A stretch of DNA of 64,000 nt from Larix kaempferi (taxonomy: Eukaryota > Streptophyta > Pinopsida > Pinales > Pinaceae): assembly GCA_027924585.1 (NCBI GenBank), contig BSBM01000372.1, positions 33,908,001-33,972,000 on the forward strand, read 5' to 3'. The translations under genes were made by a program, and so were the position numbers. This document shows, in pieces, positions 11,601 through 22,765 of this stretch. The notes beneath the pieces were generated by a model. That model saw nothing but the letters and a program-made list of their open reading frames with translations, searched no databases and was not told the origin of the DNA. How positions within the stretch are numbered: the first letter of the stretch is position 1; the number at the start of each line of letters is the position of its first letter.

Positions 11601-12652
11601 TCATCCCCAAGTTTCACCTTATGGGGTGATTCATGTTCAGATAGATTCACAAAAGATTCCTTAAACCCAGTCATGTGTTTGGAATCCCCACTGTCAATCA
11701 ACCAATCATTACAACCATGGGAGATAGTACCTGTGAGAGCAGAAATTAGAACATATTCTTCTTCACTTGATGGGTCATCATCACTATCACTTTCTGCCCT
11801 AGCTTTCTTCTTTGGGGGTTCATCATCTTCGGCAGCATGAGCATGATATCTTGTTTTGTTATTCTTCTTCTTCTTATTGAAGTTGTTGTTGTTGTCTTTC
11901 TTCTTCTTGGGACAATCTGAAGCAAAGTGTCCCTTCTCATTGCAATTGAAGCATCTGAGATCTTTCTTATCTTTATGATAATGGTGGTGTGAGAATCTCG
12001 TGTTATGAGATGATTCCTTCTTGGACTTGCCTTTCCTGGCATGTGCTGTGAGAGCTTGATCTTCATTTCCCATATTTTCTTCTCGGGCCACAAGCCTAGC
12101 TTCTTCTTGAGAGCATTCTTCCCGCAATCTGTTGAAGGAGATCAACTTCTTCCTTGCACAAATTCCTTGAATAAAGGAATCCCATGACCTGGGTAGGCCA
12201 TTTAGAGTGGTCATCACCACTTCACCATTCTCCACCATTTCATCCACTGCTTCTAGTTGTTCCTTGATCTGGGAGACCCTTGAAAAATAAGATTGAATGG
12301 TTTCTCCATTCTGAAACTTTACTCCTTTCAATTGGTTCCGCAGGGTCATCTTCCGATTTATGTTCTTCCCTTCAAATAGCTTGGTCAAAGAGTCAAACAT
12401 CTCCTTGGGTGTCTTTAGAGAAGACACATGGGGTATGAGATGGTATTTGATAGAATCAACAATGATTCTCTTTTCCTTGACCAAGTTCTTCTTGTGCAAA
12501 ACCTTAGCCTCTTCATCCTCTGGGATAGGGATGTCTTCTTTTACATATGAGTCCAACTCATTCTCTTCCAGGATTAACCCAATCCTATACTTCCAAGCTC
12601 AGAAGTTATCATCTCCTTCAAGCTTATCCTCAGGCTTGGTGTGGTGAGACAT
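8618..12652 (-). pseudogene. gag-pol: Copia gag-pol, single 1344-codon frame with five stops
   Basis: One frame runs from the ATG at 12652 to the stop at 8618 with no frameshift. Five in-frame stops lie at 12599-12601, 10721-10723, 10100-10102, 10091-10093 and 9815-9817. Gag carries the zinc knuckle CFNCNEKGHFASDC. Protease has WLIDSGDSKHMTG. Integrase has an intact HHCC (HRRLAHMHYRA, CKGCAKGK) and its acidic triad (HSDVCGP, FRSDNGGEF, NGVVERKNRT). Reverse transcriptase has LILYVDDLFVTGD. RNase H has GYVDSNWAGS, STTEAEYVA and SKHIEIKYHYIKD. All catalytic motifs survive and only the stops disable it. At least one stop looks like CGA to TGA, as expected from methylcytosine loss. Confidence 0.94.
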
Positions 12653-13210
12653 CTTAAAGAGTACTTCAAATGGAAATAGAAAAGATTTAGGTCTTACCAC
12701 TTGAAAAGTTGAAAATTGGATCTGGTCCTGGATTAGGGTTTGTCGAAAAAACCCTAAAAATTCAAAATGTGAATTTCAATTTTCTGAAAGGATAGAAAGA
12801 TGCGCCTTGATGAGCTGATCATCCTGGTGTCTTTAGAATTTGAGATCAGCAAAGCTTTACCCTTCATATTTGCCTTTTTGTCCTCCCGGGTTCACTTGGG
12901 AGAGCCCTGAATTAGGGTTTGAGTTTCCCGGAGATCTAACCAGCCAAAAATCTCGATCCAAAGCTCTAAACTTCGATTTTTGCAAGGAGCTTCCAGCTAT
13001 GTCTTCAGATTTCAGAAATTCCTATTTTGTGGAAACCCTAATTTTTAGGGCCAAATCTGAAAATGCTCAGAATTGATTTCTGATTGGACAGATAGATTCT
13101 CCTTGATGAGTAGAGTCAATCTACTATACTTCTTTTCCAAAATCTGTGGAGAGAAACCCAATAAACAAGAAACTCAAGTTTCCGTCAGTGCAAAATGTCT
13201 TCTTCTCAAG
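12653..13210 (-). other. Copia 5' leader
   Basis: Untranslated leader between the primer site and the gag ATG. It contains repeated AGGGTTT/AAACCCT words and no domain. Its gag-proximal part matches 49664-49777 in the third copia, showing that the two are related families. Confidence 0.75.
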
Positions 13211-13225
13211 TTAGCTTTGATACCA
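13211..13225 (-). other. Primer-binding site, initiator-Met tRNA type
   Basis: On the minus strand TGGTATCAAAGCTAA directly follows the 5' LTR. It matches the usual TGGTATCAGAGC plant primer site with one mismatch in the first 12 bases. Confidence 0.88.
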
Positions 13226-13829
13226 TGTTAAATTTTGAGCATTAATTCACAATACTCTAGGATATTCACTGAGAGAATAACATATACAGTATATCAATGC
13301 ATAACAATCACAATAAGCATGACAAGCATCACAAGAATCAAAAGCATGAGAGACAAGAGACACAGAGTTTTCGTGGGAAAACCCTAAGGTGAAAAACCCC
13401 ACAACTTCCTCATAGATAGAGAGAGAAATGGCTCAACCAAAGTACAACCAAAATACACTTGAGATAGTCTCCTAGAATCAGATGATCCTCCTCCTCACTA
13501 GTGCACCACTTTTTGAGTGAGAGAGATATGACTTTCCGAATAATCTAAATAGAGATCTCTTGATCTCTATTTATACTAACCTGTTTGCCCAGTGACCTTA
13601 CGGGGCCGACTTGTCTAGCTAGGTACATCCACAATATAATATATATTTCAGGGCCGACCCCACACATGGTGGTCTAATAACCCATCAACAAGTACACACA
13701 CTTGCGACACTTGTCAATCCACATGACGACACTTCCTTATAGAGGAATAACACATCTCTAATAAGGGTACAATAAATATATATGAAATACATAGATGAAA
13801 TAAATTCCGAAGTTACATATAAATCAACA
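13226..13829 (-). repeat. 5' LTR (right) of the copia element
   Basis: Partner of 6580-7184 with the same TGTTAAATTTTGAGC and ATCAACA borders and about 96-97 percent identity by eye. The TATA box is at 13566-13575. TCATG follows at 13830-13834. Confidence 0.93.
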
Positions 13830-13834
13830 TCATG

Positions 13835-14807
13835 AGTCACAAGAGTGTTTATTACACCAATTGTTTTATAGGACGGTGGTGTGATTCAATGTGTAGGTAC
13901 TTGTATGTATATGTTTTCTTTCTATAGACATGGTTTTCTAAGGATCTGTCATCTTTATTAGAGATGAGAACGTCTAAGAATGGTATCTGGATATCGTCCT
14001 CCACTTCCATCGTGAATTTTACGTGGTCAAATATGCTATTTAAATGATCCAAAAACTTGTCCAAACTCTATGTTCCATGCAACCAATTAATATTCGTATT
14101 CTCTACATATCTTTTCCACCTTTTAGGTTTTAATGGGAATGATTCAATGGAAAATTTATTGAAATATTCCATGCATAAGTTGCACACTACCAGGGAAAGC
14201 GGAGAACCCATCACAATTCCTTCAATATGCACATATAAAACTCCTTTGAAGCTAAAAAAGTAGATTTTAAACACTTTCACCAACCCTACAATATCATAAT
14301 TTGCTACTTCTCTGATTACCGTTATAGCCTCCTTCACGCGGATATTAGTAAAGAGAGACAATACATCAAAACTGACCAAAATGTCTCCTTCATCCATTGT
14401 GAAGTTCTTCATTTCATTAACCATACGTGAGGAGTCCTTAATGATGGAGTGGGTATGATCAGCGATATCTTTTATCCTCTTCGCTAAATTTTTTCAAGAC
14501 AATATGTGGGAAAACCAATTGTATTCACAGTGGGTCTAATAAGGATGCCTTCCTTATGAATTTTGAGAAAACCATAAATGCGTGGAGCAATGATGTTGGG
14601 TGGAATTAGTTTCTTCTTTACATTTTCAACAAGTGATGGGTTCTTAATCATTTTTGTGACTTCGTTAACAATCCTCCTACTTGGGTCCTTTTCTAATTTC
14701 ATCTAGCTCCCACTTGTGGCTAGGTTCTCAATCACCTTCCTTTCATATTATTCCATATTATTCCCTTGTCATACCCAAGTACTATAATACTTTTATCATC
14801 CGTCAAT
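13835..14807 (-). pseudogene. PLE reverse transcriptase domain
   Basis: Reading leftward from the LINE junction, KSIIVLG is followed by the DPSRRIVNEVTKMI segment (from 14702) and then by PRIYGFLKIHKEG with TVNTIGFPTY. MDEGDILVSFDVLSLFTNI follows near 14400 and carries the first catalytic aspartate. EGIVMGSPLSLVV lies near 14210. The expected Tyr-Val-Asp-Asp box reads YVENTN near 14105, so the catalytic Asp pair is lost. FLDVLISNKDD and the RKKTYTYKYLHIESHHRP thumb segment close the domain at 13852. Several stops and frameshifts interrupt it. The match is to PLE-type, not LTR- or LINE-type, polymerases. Confidence 0.87.
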
Positions 14808-14814
14808 CTTTTTT

Positions 14815-15294
14815 CCACAAAAAATATAACTTACTATTAATAAGAGAAATAGTAAATAGCACTACAACATCAGGCATAAACAACCCATAAAAGGAGAATC
14901 AATAGTCATGACAAAATCCATATAAAAACACATACATCATCCAGGCAAAAATCCCATAATAGGATCCAACTGACAAACATATAACCAAATACATAAGGAC
15001 TGTACAAACATAAAGCCATAACCGAATCAATAGAAAATATAACCATGTCCAATGTAGGGAGCAACACTCCTACCGAAAGAGCCAATAAAAACTGAAGAGC
15101 CAAGATCAATCCCCTAATAGAGACCAAAAAAGATAGTGACCACCCATAAGTAAAAAAACCAACAGGATGTTGGAGGAACATGAGATAATCACCTGCAGAG
15201 AGATAAGAGCAGCAATATAAATATATATACCTGAAAGCAGCAGAAAAATAGGAAAAAACTGGGACCATTGCAGATCCATAGAACCAAAGGAATG
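14815..15294 (-). other. LINE 3' untranslated region
   Basis: This lies between the ORF2 stop (15297-15295) and the short A tail. No domain is recognisable. Open frames here, such as one at 14906-15268, are hydrophobic chance frames. Confidence 0.6.
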
Positions 15295-16560
15295 TCAGAG
15301 GTCATCCCGCCACTCCTCCCAAAAAAGTAACCCCACCAAAGAAGAAAAGGCCATCTTAGAAAGAAAATCCGCCTCCTGATTGCACTCACAAAAGACATGT
15401 GAGAAGTGGATATGTTCAAAGGAATTAATAAGGTGCTGAACTTCCTCCAACCAGTAAGTGAGGACCTTCATGTTGAGAGTAGACTACTGCAGAGCCCACG
15501 AGATAAGAGCCATGGAATCCCCCATCAGCAGGAGAGATGAGACCAATTTTAAATGAGCAAAGTAGAGTAGAAGCCAAAGTGCACAAAGCTCACTACGAGT
15601 ATTGGTGCCCAAACCGATGTTCATCCAAACTTTAAAAAATCAAGTAGAAGAAAGATGCAGAACCGCACTAGCACCACAACATGACCTAGCCAGAGCCACA
15701 CCATCAAAGAAGCCACAAGGGTACGTTAAAATTGGTATAGCAAGGCGACAAAGAGGACGATCCACAGTAGGAACAATACCAACAAATAGAGCACGGAATT
15801 CTCTAAAGGTCGCAATGGTTCTGCCTCCAATGAAATCAAGGTTTGGAGGGAGATCATTAAAAATCAACCGATTCTGGGCCTTCCACACCTCCCATACCAT
15901 AAAGCACAGGAGCTCCATCCAAAGTTTAGAATCAGCCAACCATGAACCCAAACATTCCACAAAAGTGGCAGAACGCCAATGCCCGGACAAGCCCACCGAA
16001 CGACATATCATGAACCAAAGACTTTGAACAAAACTACAACTAGAGAAAAGATGATCCATAGATTCCTCCTGACAGCAACACATGGGGCAATGACTAGGAC
16101 CAAAACCTCCACGACGACACAAATTGTCCCAAGTCAAAATCTGATTGCTCAAAGCAAGCCAACTATAACATTTCACCTTTAACGGGATAAAGAGCTTCCA
16201 GAAAGATAGATGCCACCATTGAATCAGAGCAATCTCATTGGCAAAAATGGATTCATAGGCTGCCTTTGCAGACACAATTCCAATAGAAATGTCCCACGAC
16301 CAAACGAGTTTGTCAGGAGTCGTAGATAAAATGATATCGAAACGCCGCAGATCACGGATATAGCATGACCACTCCAAACCTAGGGAACCACAAAGACCCA
16401 ATTGCTGAGCCAAAATCCAAGACAATTGAATCCCCACCACTGCCACAGGAGCGGAAGCATGATACAAATTATAGAATCCATGAGCTCGTAGGAAACAGAT
16501 AAGAGCAACAGATAGTCTGAAAATGTGAGGGCCCCCCACAATGGGATCCTCCCCTAATCG
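15295..16560 (-). pseudogene. LINE ORF2 C-terminus: zf-RVT and RNase H
   Basis: The zinc-binding reverse-transcriptase-associated motif CPMCCCQEESMDHLFSSC lies near 16090-16035. A plant-L1 RNase H domain follows with four acidic positions: FFDGVALA near 15705, NTRSELCAL near 15600, LLMGDSMALISW near 15530, and ECNQEADFLSK near 15385. The stop is at 15297-15295. Only some plant L1 clades carry this RNase H. Internal stops include one at 15640-15642. Confidence 0.82.
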
Positions 16561-18470
16561 TATATGACGATCATTCCTAGGAAACCAAGAAATCCAGGAT
16601 GAAACAATCTGGAAGGAACCAAGGAGACCATTCCAAAAATTCGACACTCCCTTAGTGTTAGGGAGACCCTTCGGAACCAATCAACCACCGATGACTTTTT
16701 TAAATACTTCCCACGAACAATCAGACTCCAAATAGAATTGGAAAAGAGTGCCCGCAATAAACTTTTAGCATGTAGAGCAGAAACAAAGTGTTCCATATCT
16801 TTTAAGTCCCAGCCCCCCAGACCCTTGGGCCGAGCCAACGAACACCAAGTAATCAAATGAAACTTCACAGAGTCCAAGCCCCTAGACCAAATGAAACGGA
16901 AGATCTTCCTATGCATGCTATTGAGAATAGCCTTTGGAATTTTACATAAAGAAAGCCAATAAACTACCAAGTTTTGCAGAACTGATTTTGCAATAGTAAG
17001 ACAACCCCCCAAGGACAGGCACCGCAAAATCCAATGACCGATCCTGTTATCAAATCTTTTTAGCAGCCATGAACAGTCCGAGACATGATAATTAGAAGGT
17101 TTGATAAAAAAAACCCAAGTACTTGGTCCCACCAGCCAAAGTCTTGAAATCAAAAGGAAGGTAAAAAGCAATCGGGAGTTTAACATTGTTATCCACAGAA
17201 TGTTCCAAAAAGCATGATTTAACATAGCTGACCAACATACCAGAAAATTTACAGAAAAGATCCAAAATGTGTTTGCACTGCATCCATTTGGATAAAATAC
17301 CCAGCCCAAACAACATAACATCATCAACAAAAAAAGTGTGAGTCACCGCAATGCCCGCAACCGCCTTGATACCAATAATAGTGCCCTCCACTTTAGCTTT
17401 GCAAATCAAACTACTCAAACCTTCAATAACTAGTAGAAAAAGTAATGGCGAGAGTGGACATCCTTGACACAGACCATGAGAACCTTAAAAAAGTCAGAAG
17501 GCACACCATTAATGAGAACAACATAATTCACAGACGAAACACAAGCCATAACCCATTTCATCACCCCCCAGGGCAAACCAATTTGAATAAGAATTAGCCG
17601 AAGGAAAGTCCAATCCACCATGTCATATGCCTTGGCCAAATCCAACTTAAGAATAAGAGCAGCTAAATGCTTTTGCTTAATGCTGTGAAAGACCTCCTGA
17701 GCAACACCCACCGCATCCAGTATCTGACGATCCTCCAGGAAAACAAATTGCTCTGATGAGATGAATTTTGAGAGACCAGGTTTGATCCACCCCGCAATTA
17801 TCTTAGAAATAATTTTATATGCCAAATTGCAGAGGGAAATAGGATGAAAATCATTGAAATTGTCAGGATGAGAAGTCTTAGGAATGAGGGCTAGGTAGGT
17901 CGAGTTGAGGGCCCCCGCGACCAGACCCAAACTCCTAGATTCCTCCACAACAACCCTAATCTCCTCACCCATTATATCAAAAAAGGATATAAAAAGTTCC
18001 ACTGTCCAGCCATCAAGACCCAGACTTTTGTCCTTAGCAAAATGCTTCAAAGTATTTTCAACTTCCAGCAAAGTAATCTCCGCAAAGATGAAGTCTCCCT
18101 CCTCCCCAGTGAACATTTGCGTATACTCCTTAATCACTTTGAATTGATCAATCACTGTCGTAGATTTAGGATCATGATATATATTATGAAAATAAGTAGT
18201 GGCCTCCTTTTGTAATTCAGCTATTCCAGAAATCTTGCAGCCAAAACTATCATTGAGATCCCAAATGGTATTCTAAATCCTAAGGGAATCAACAAAATGA
18301 TGAATTTTTTTGGTATTCATATCCCCAGCTTTCAACCAAATAGCCCGATTCTTTAATCTCCATGAATCCTCCTGAAAATGCAAAATATTAAGTTTCTTTT
18401 CCTCCAGAAGAGAGAGCTGAGTTCGATCCGATGGACCTAAAACACCCTGTAAAGATAGTTTTAACAAGAC
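16561..18470 (-). pseudogene. LINE ORF2 reverse transcriptase
   Basis: The L1-type reverse transcriptase reads leftward. SLGLDGWTVELF (near 18030) is the KSPGPDG block. ALIPKTSHPDNFNDFHPISL is the PxxKxxxPxxxxxxRPISL block. LDLAKAYDMVDW near 17650 carries the first catalytic aspartate. FFVDDVMLFG near 17330 is the catalytic FxDD box. The downstream GLGGWDLKD segment near 16815 is typical of plant L1 elements. Frameshifts near 17430 and 17100 and stops break the frame. This activity would copy LINE RNA at a nicked target. Confidence 0.88.
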
Positions 18471-19235
18471 TGCCTTTCAATACTCACAAGTTCAAAAGAC
18501 AACTCAGATATCTTTTTCTTATCCCAGGCAATCGTAAATGGTTTTGAGGATTTCAATTTCACAGCTAGTTTATCCATCATAGAGCATTCCACCGAAACAT
18601 CTACACTTAACCAATGTTTTTCCGCCTCCGCTACAAAAGACTGATCATTAAGCCAAGTCGAATTAAATTTGAAAGGATAAGATTGAAGAGAAGCCTTAAT
18701 GTCAAATTGAAGAATAATAGGCAAGTGCTCACTGATATGGGTTTGGTGAATCCAAGTCCGGTGAGTCTAGAAACACTCCAGAAGTGACTCAGAAATGAGA
18801 AAGCGATCCAATTGCTTAGAGACCAAATCACCAGATTTCCTGCCATTGGACCAAGTAGAGCCGAGCGGACTTTGTTTCAGATCCACCAAGTCCTTCGAAG
18901 AGAATAGGTCCCTGAAGAAGACCCCAAGAGGATCAAGTATGGCCAAAGAGCCCCATGTATCTGCAACACCCCAGGTAAAATTTAGATCACCAACAAGTAT
19001 CAGATTTTCCAAATCCAATAAATAGTCAGAAACAACCTGTTCCCAAAAATACACCCTGTTACTATAAGGCCCATAGCAGTTCACAATATTGATACATTTG
19101 TCAAAACCCCGTAGTTTTCCAGTCAGAATAATCCCGAAAGAGATGTGAGAGGGATTCAAATCCAGAACCTGTGGATTCCAAGCTGCCAGCAAGCCACCAA
19201 ACAAGCCAACCGAATTGACAATGCACATCATCCAA

Positions 19236-19895
19236 CCCGATGTTAAATTTTCAGAATTTACTTCAATATGATCTAGGATCTTAACTGAGAGAACAACATG
19301 TACAGCATATCTACAGCATATCAATCATGGAGACAATAATGCAAGCACACAAGAGACACAACGATTTACTTGGGGAAAACCATAAAGGTGAAAAACCCCA
19401 ATAACTTCCTCAGAGATAGATAGAGCAATGATACAACCAACCAAGAGAGATAGACATAACCTAGCAGCAGATCCTCCTCCTCCATAAGTGCGCCACTCCT
19501 CCTTGAGTGCATGTGTGAGAAGTGAGTGAGCAAATAGAGTGCCTCCCGCACTCTATTTATACTTGACTTGACTTGCCTTTTTACCTAACTCATGTAGGCT
19601 CGAACTTAACCACATAACATAATGCTGACTGGGCCGACCCCCAATAGGGTGGTCTAATAACCCTTTGACCCACATGGCCGACCCCCAATAGGGTGGTCTA
19701 ATAACCCTTTGACCCACATGACTTATACAAGGCCGACCCCAAACAAGGTGGTCTAATAACCCATCAAGTATAAGTTACGACACTTACAATATAAATGACG
19801 ACACTTCCATATAGAGGAATAATACCATCTCTATAGGAATACAATATACATATATGTGAAATACATTCCAAAGTTACATATACATCAACACCCGA
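19236..19895 (-). mobile_element. Solo copia LTR with CCCGA duplication
   Basis: The 650-bp LTR at 19241-19890 begins TGTTAAATTTTCAG and ends TACATCAACA. CCCGA lies on both sides (19236-19240 and 19891-19895). It is related to the LTRs at 6580 and 13226, sharing the TATA box and GGCCGACCCC...GGTGGTCTAATAACCC core, but belongs to a different subfamily. There is no internal region, as expected after LTR-LTR recombination. It sits in the LINE endonuclease. Confidence 0.92.
19632..19765 (-). repeat. Triplicated GGCCGACCCC motif in the solo LTR
   Basis: A unit beginning GGCCGACCCC and containing GGTGGTCTAATAACCC occurs at about 19632, 19676 and 19731. The two LTRs of the complete copia have it once. 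It lies downstream of the TATA box on the transcribed strand. Confidence 0.8.
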
Positions 19896-20150
19896 TTTGA
19901 TCTTATTAAAGAAGGAATGAGCTTTCTCCCCACACACCATAGTTTCCTGAATGAGTACCAAATCTGAACAGATAATTTGAAAGATCCACTTAAGGGACAA
20001 TTTTTTGGGAAGGCCCCCCCCCACCCCAGATGTTTAAGGAGAGACAAATCATTTACGATCCCTGGCAAGGGATTTAATGCCTCTAAGCGCCCTAGAATTA
20101 GGAGATAGGAGAAGACCCTCAGAAACCTGCAAGTCATCCCTCGGGGGTAA

Positions 20151-21933
20151 TACATTTTTACTCTTTCATGCACTGCGGGTCTTTAATGGGGAGAAATCCA
20201 GAAAAAGGCCACCAGACTAAGCCCCCTTCTCGACTTTGACAGTAGCCAGCGAAGGGGGGGGAATTGGCCAGAGAGGGGACAGAGGATTCAACCACCGAAA
20301 ACTGGTTGTCTGACCGCATCACCGCACCGGGGAGGCTATCAGGACAAGAGGGAGTTCCATCCTCTACAATATGGTTTTTATAATAGATTGGGATGGGAGT
20401 TTTTTTAGCCATTTCACAATAGGATGGAATCAGTAGAACTTTGGACACCCCAGCAGAACCCAAAGGAAGGGAAACACCATCCACCCCAGGTACCGCCACA
20501 ACCACATCAACCTCAGGGGGAATAACAACCACATCATCAATGGGGGGAATAACCACATATTCACTATTAGAGGATAAGAGGATAGTCGAAGCCGGGGAAG
20601 GCACCGAGAGAGGAAGAGTAGGAGACCCGGGAATATCACACGAGTCCTCAGAGAGGCTCGGGATGGAATGAGCAGAACCCGAATCCAAGGAGGGCATAGA
20701 CGAGACCGAGTGGCGACCAACAATCTCGGAATTTTCCTTATTAAGCTACAAATATTTTATAAATGAAATCTCCAAATCATTTAAAGAATGATAAAAAGAG
20801 GGGGCATTTGCTTCCAACTTACCCAGCATAACCTACGCATTCGATCCAGGAGGAGGAAGATGGTTTGAGTAGCCATACAAACCACCAGTCAAATCAAGTT
20901 CCTTCTCGCTGCCATCACCCGAGGACCAAAGAGGAGCTGCATCAGAAGAACGCAAAGATGGGGACCGCCCTTTGCACTGACACCATAAATGCCCAACGAC
21001 CTTACAATTTGAGCATCGAAAGGGGATGCCCCAGTAGTCTATCACCTAGGAAAGTTTACGGCTGCACCAATTTATATGTAGAACATCAATGAGTCCAAGG
21101 GAGACATCCACTTCAACTAGCATACGACCCATCCGCTGGTCAAAACCAATCAGGTGTTCATCCTCAACGTGGTGGAAATGGCCCAAACTATTACCAACCG
21201 CCTCAAAAGCTCCGCGGTTCCACATGGCCAAAGGGAAACCAGATAGGAGTACCCACAAATGCCGAAGGCGAACCAAATCCCTCTTCGGATCAAAATCAGT
21301 ATACCAACGTTGCAGCATCAAGCTACCCACCCCCATGAGCCAAAGCTTGCTGAGGATAAGACAGGAATGGTATTCCTTCTCGAACTTGAACCCATACCAA
21401 CCCCAGGCCATGACAAAAACTTGGGGAGTATATTTCAGAATCAGACCCCAAGTCCGTGCTACCCATGGGACAATCTCCTTGCAGTTCAAAGCGTTATAGG
21501 AAAACTTACCAACGAGCACAGTCATGTTACAGTTGACTAACTCAGCAAGGCCAATATCCCGCCCCATGGTAAGCCAGACCTCTCATGGTTTGCAACTCCA
21601 CTTTTCCAAAGAAGGATGGGCATACCGTGAAGAGCTATGAGGTCTAACAGTCTTCACAACCTTTGGCCGAACTTGTTCACTGTCCACCGACGGCACTGAA
21701 CCCTCTGACAGAACCGGCTTGACACTTCTAGACAAATTTCCCTTTCTAGAAGCAAGTTTGCCACGGGGTGAATGTTGGTCAACATATGACACCAAGGCAC
21801 GCTTTCCTTTAAGGATCTCCTTATAGTATGCATCCGGTTTCAAAATTCCAGCATCCTCCATCCAGAAGTCAGTAGATGTCGGGGAATTCCATGCCGGAGA
21901 AAGTCTAACCTCGTGGTTTTCACCCATTACCAC
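20151..21933 (-). pseudogene. LINE ORF1 (DUF4283 and zinc knuckle)
   Basis: The RNA-binding ORF1 protein starts near 21933 (MGENHEVRLSPAW). A DUF4283 RNA-binding domain spans 21567-21046, with the CKEIVPWVARTWG and FDPKRDLVRLRHLWVLLSG segments typical of plant L1 ORF1. A canonical CX2CX4HX4C knuckle (CSNCKVVGHLWCQC) lies near 21035-20990. The Pro/Ser/Val-rich tail runs to 20158. Stops at about 21581, 21046 and 20833 split it. Confidence 0.82.
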
Positions 21934-22430
21934 TGTCTCAAACCACTAATCAACCACTAAAAACCTGACAGTAATCCCTCAATACCCAACAGTGGTAACT
22001 GCCTCCAGCTCGTAACCACACCACCGTCCACAATGCATGACAGTAGAGACAAAAACCGAAATAAAACCACCGCACCTTAACAAAGTTTTGGGAATACTGA
22101 CCGCGGCAAGAAATGAGGCCTGAAAGAAAACCAAAAGTCAGAAAACTCCGGCTAAACTGGGAATGCTAACCGCGGAAAGAAAGGAGGCCGGAAAGGAAAC
22201 CCAAAGTCGAAAAGCTCCTGTAGACTGGGAATACAGACCGTGGCAAGAAAGGAGGCCGGAAAGAAAACCAAAATTCGAAAAAATCCTGTTAAACCAGACT
22301 ATGTCTGCATCCGGTATCCATTACCATCCCCGGAACCCAAGCACCACAACCACCATTTTAAAAAACCGAAACCCTAGTCGACCACCGATTTCGAAAACCT
22401 AATCGCTCCAGACCGCCCCAAAACAACCCC
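21934..22430 (-). other. LINE 5' untranslated region with 68-bp monomers
   Basis: Three tandem units of about 68 bp start at 22089, 22158 and 22226 and end near 22293. Each begins TGGGAATAC or a variant and contains AAGAAAGGAGGCCGGAAAG. The 5' end of the LINE (minus strand) starts GGGGTTGTTTTGGGG at 22430. No coding potential is seen. Confidence 0.8.
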
Positions 22431-22468
22431 TATCATCCGTTAATTTTATCAACGTTGCTCTTTCTTCT
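22431..22468 (-). pseudogene. PLE bridge piece between solo LTR and LINE
   Basis: This small block encodes ERATLIKLTDD on the minus strand. It joins the N-terminal piece at 22766-22883 in frame once the solo LTR is set aside, and joins KSIIVLG at 14793 in frame once the LINE is set aside. It carries the right-hand copy of the LINE target duplication (22431-22444). Confidence 0.75.
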
Positions 22469-22765
22469 TGAGATATATTAATTTTTGGCAGATTCGGTTT
22501 ACTTATTAATTGTAAGGTTACAAAGGAGTCCCTCACTTCTATTTATAGATTCGGCCTCTAACCTTACCTAGATATCCATGCGTATTGTTCCCACCAGCTC
22601 CAGATGTAAAGAATACAAATGCCCCAACAATTCAATTAGTTCTCTAAGAGTTCTTTTTATATCTGCTGGAATGATAGCTACACTCATGTTATTTATAATA
22701 CATTGCTTTATATTTGAGATTTATGCCTTAAAACTATGAAAAGTAGTATAATATTTTTCCTAACA
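22469..22765 (-). mobile_element. Probable 297-bp solo LTR in the PLE N-terminus
   Basis: On the minus strand it starts TGTTAGGAAAAATATTA at 22765 and ends ATATCTCA at 22469. A TCTATAAATAG box lies near 22545. The flanks are CTTCT (22464-22468) and CTTTT (22766-22770), matching at 4 of 5. Removing it with one flank copy restores the PLE frame exactly, which is the best support. No partner LTR is in the window. Confidence 0.6.

Larger units (their letters stand above)
6580..13829 (-). mobile_element. Ty1/copia retrotransposon (Tork/TAR-like), complete but inactivated
   Basis: This complete 7250-bp element on the minus strand has LTRs of 605 and 604 bp, a 5-bp TCATG duplication, an initiator-Met primer site beside the right LTR and a polypurine tract beside the left LTR. 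Domain order is gag, protease, integrase, reverse transcriptase, RNase H, which defines copia. The two LTRs differ at about 21 positions by eye (roughly 3.5 percent), so the insertion is old but the youngest layer over the PLE. About 1.4 kb between the end of pol and the polypurine tract holds tandem repeats. Assignment to the Tork/TAR group is tentative. Confidence 0.93.
18471..20150 (-). pseudogene. LINE ORF2 endonuclease domain, split by solo LTR
   Basis: This AP-endonuclease-like domain nicks target DNA. The N-terminal part at 20024-19896 shows CSDLVLIQETMVCGEK. The solo LTR at 19241-19890 interrupts the domain. It resumes with GLFGGLLAAWNPQV (near 19195), INVNCYGPYS-like residues (near 19085) and LILVGDLNFT (near 18995), which carries the conserved GDxN. 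A DRFLIS segment closes it near 18790. A homopolymer G run at about 20013-20024 causes a frame change. Confidence 0.82.
14808..22430 (-). mobile_element. L1-type LINE, near full length, inside the PLE
   Basis: This non-LTR retrotransposon lies on the minus strand with ORF1 and ORF2. A 14-bp target duplication flanks it: TATCATCCGTCAAT at 14794-14807 and TATCATCCGTTAAT at 22431-22444 (13 of 14 matching). The 3' end lies at the left, where TTTTTT on the plus strand (14809-14814) is a short poly(A) tail. The 5' end carries three tandem monomers. Length without the nested solo LTR is about 7.0 kb, consistent with full length. Many stops and frameshifts make it inactive. The duplication sits exactly in PLE coding sequence. 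Confidence 0.9.

Noticed and set aside
15602-16182. Plus-strand open frames
   Set aside because: Antisense shadows of LINE zf-RVT and RNase H coding.
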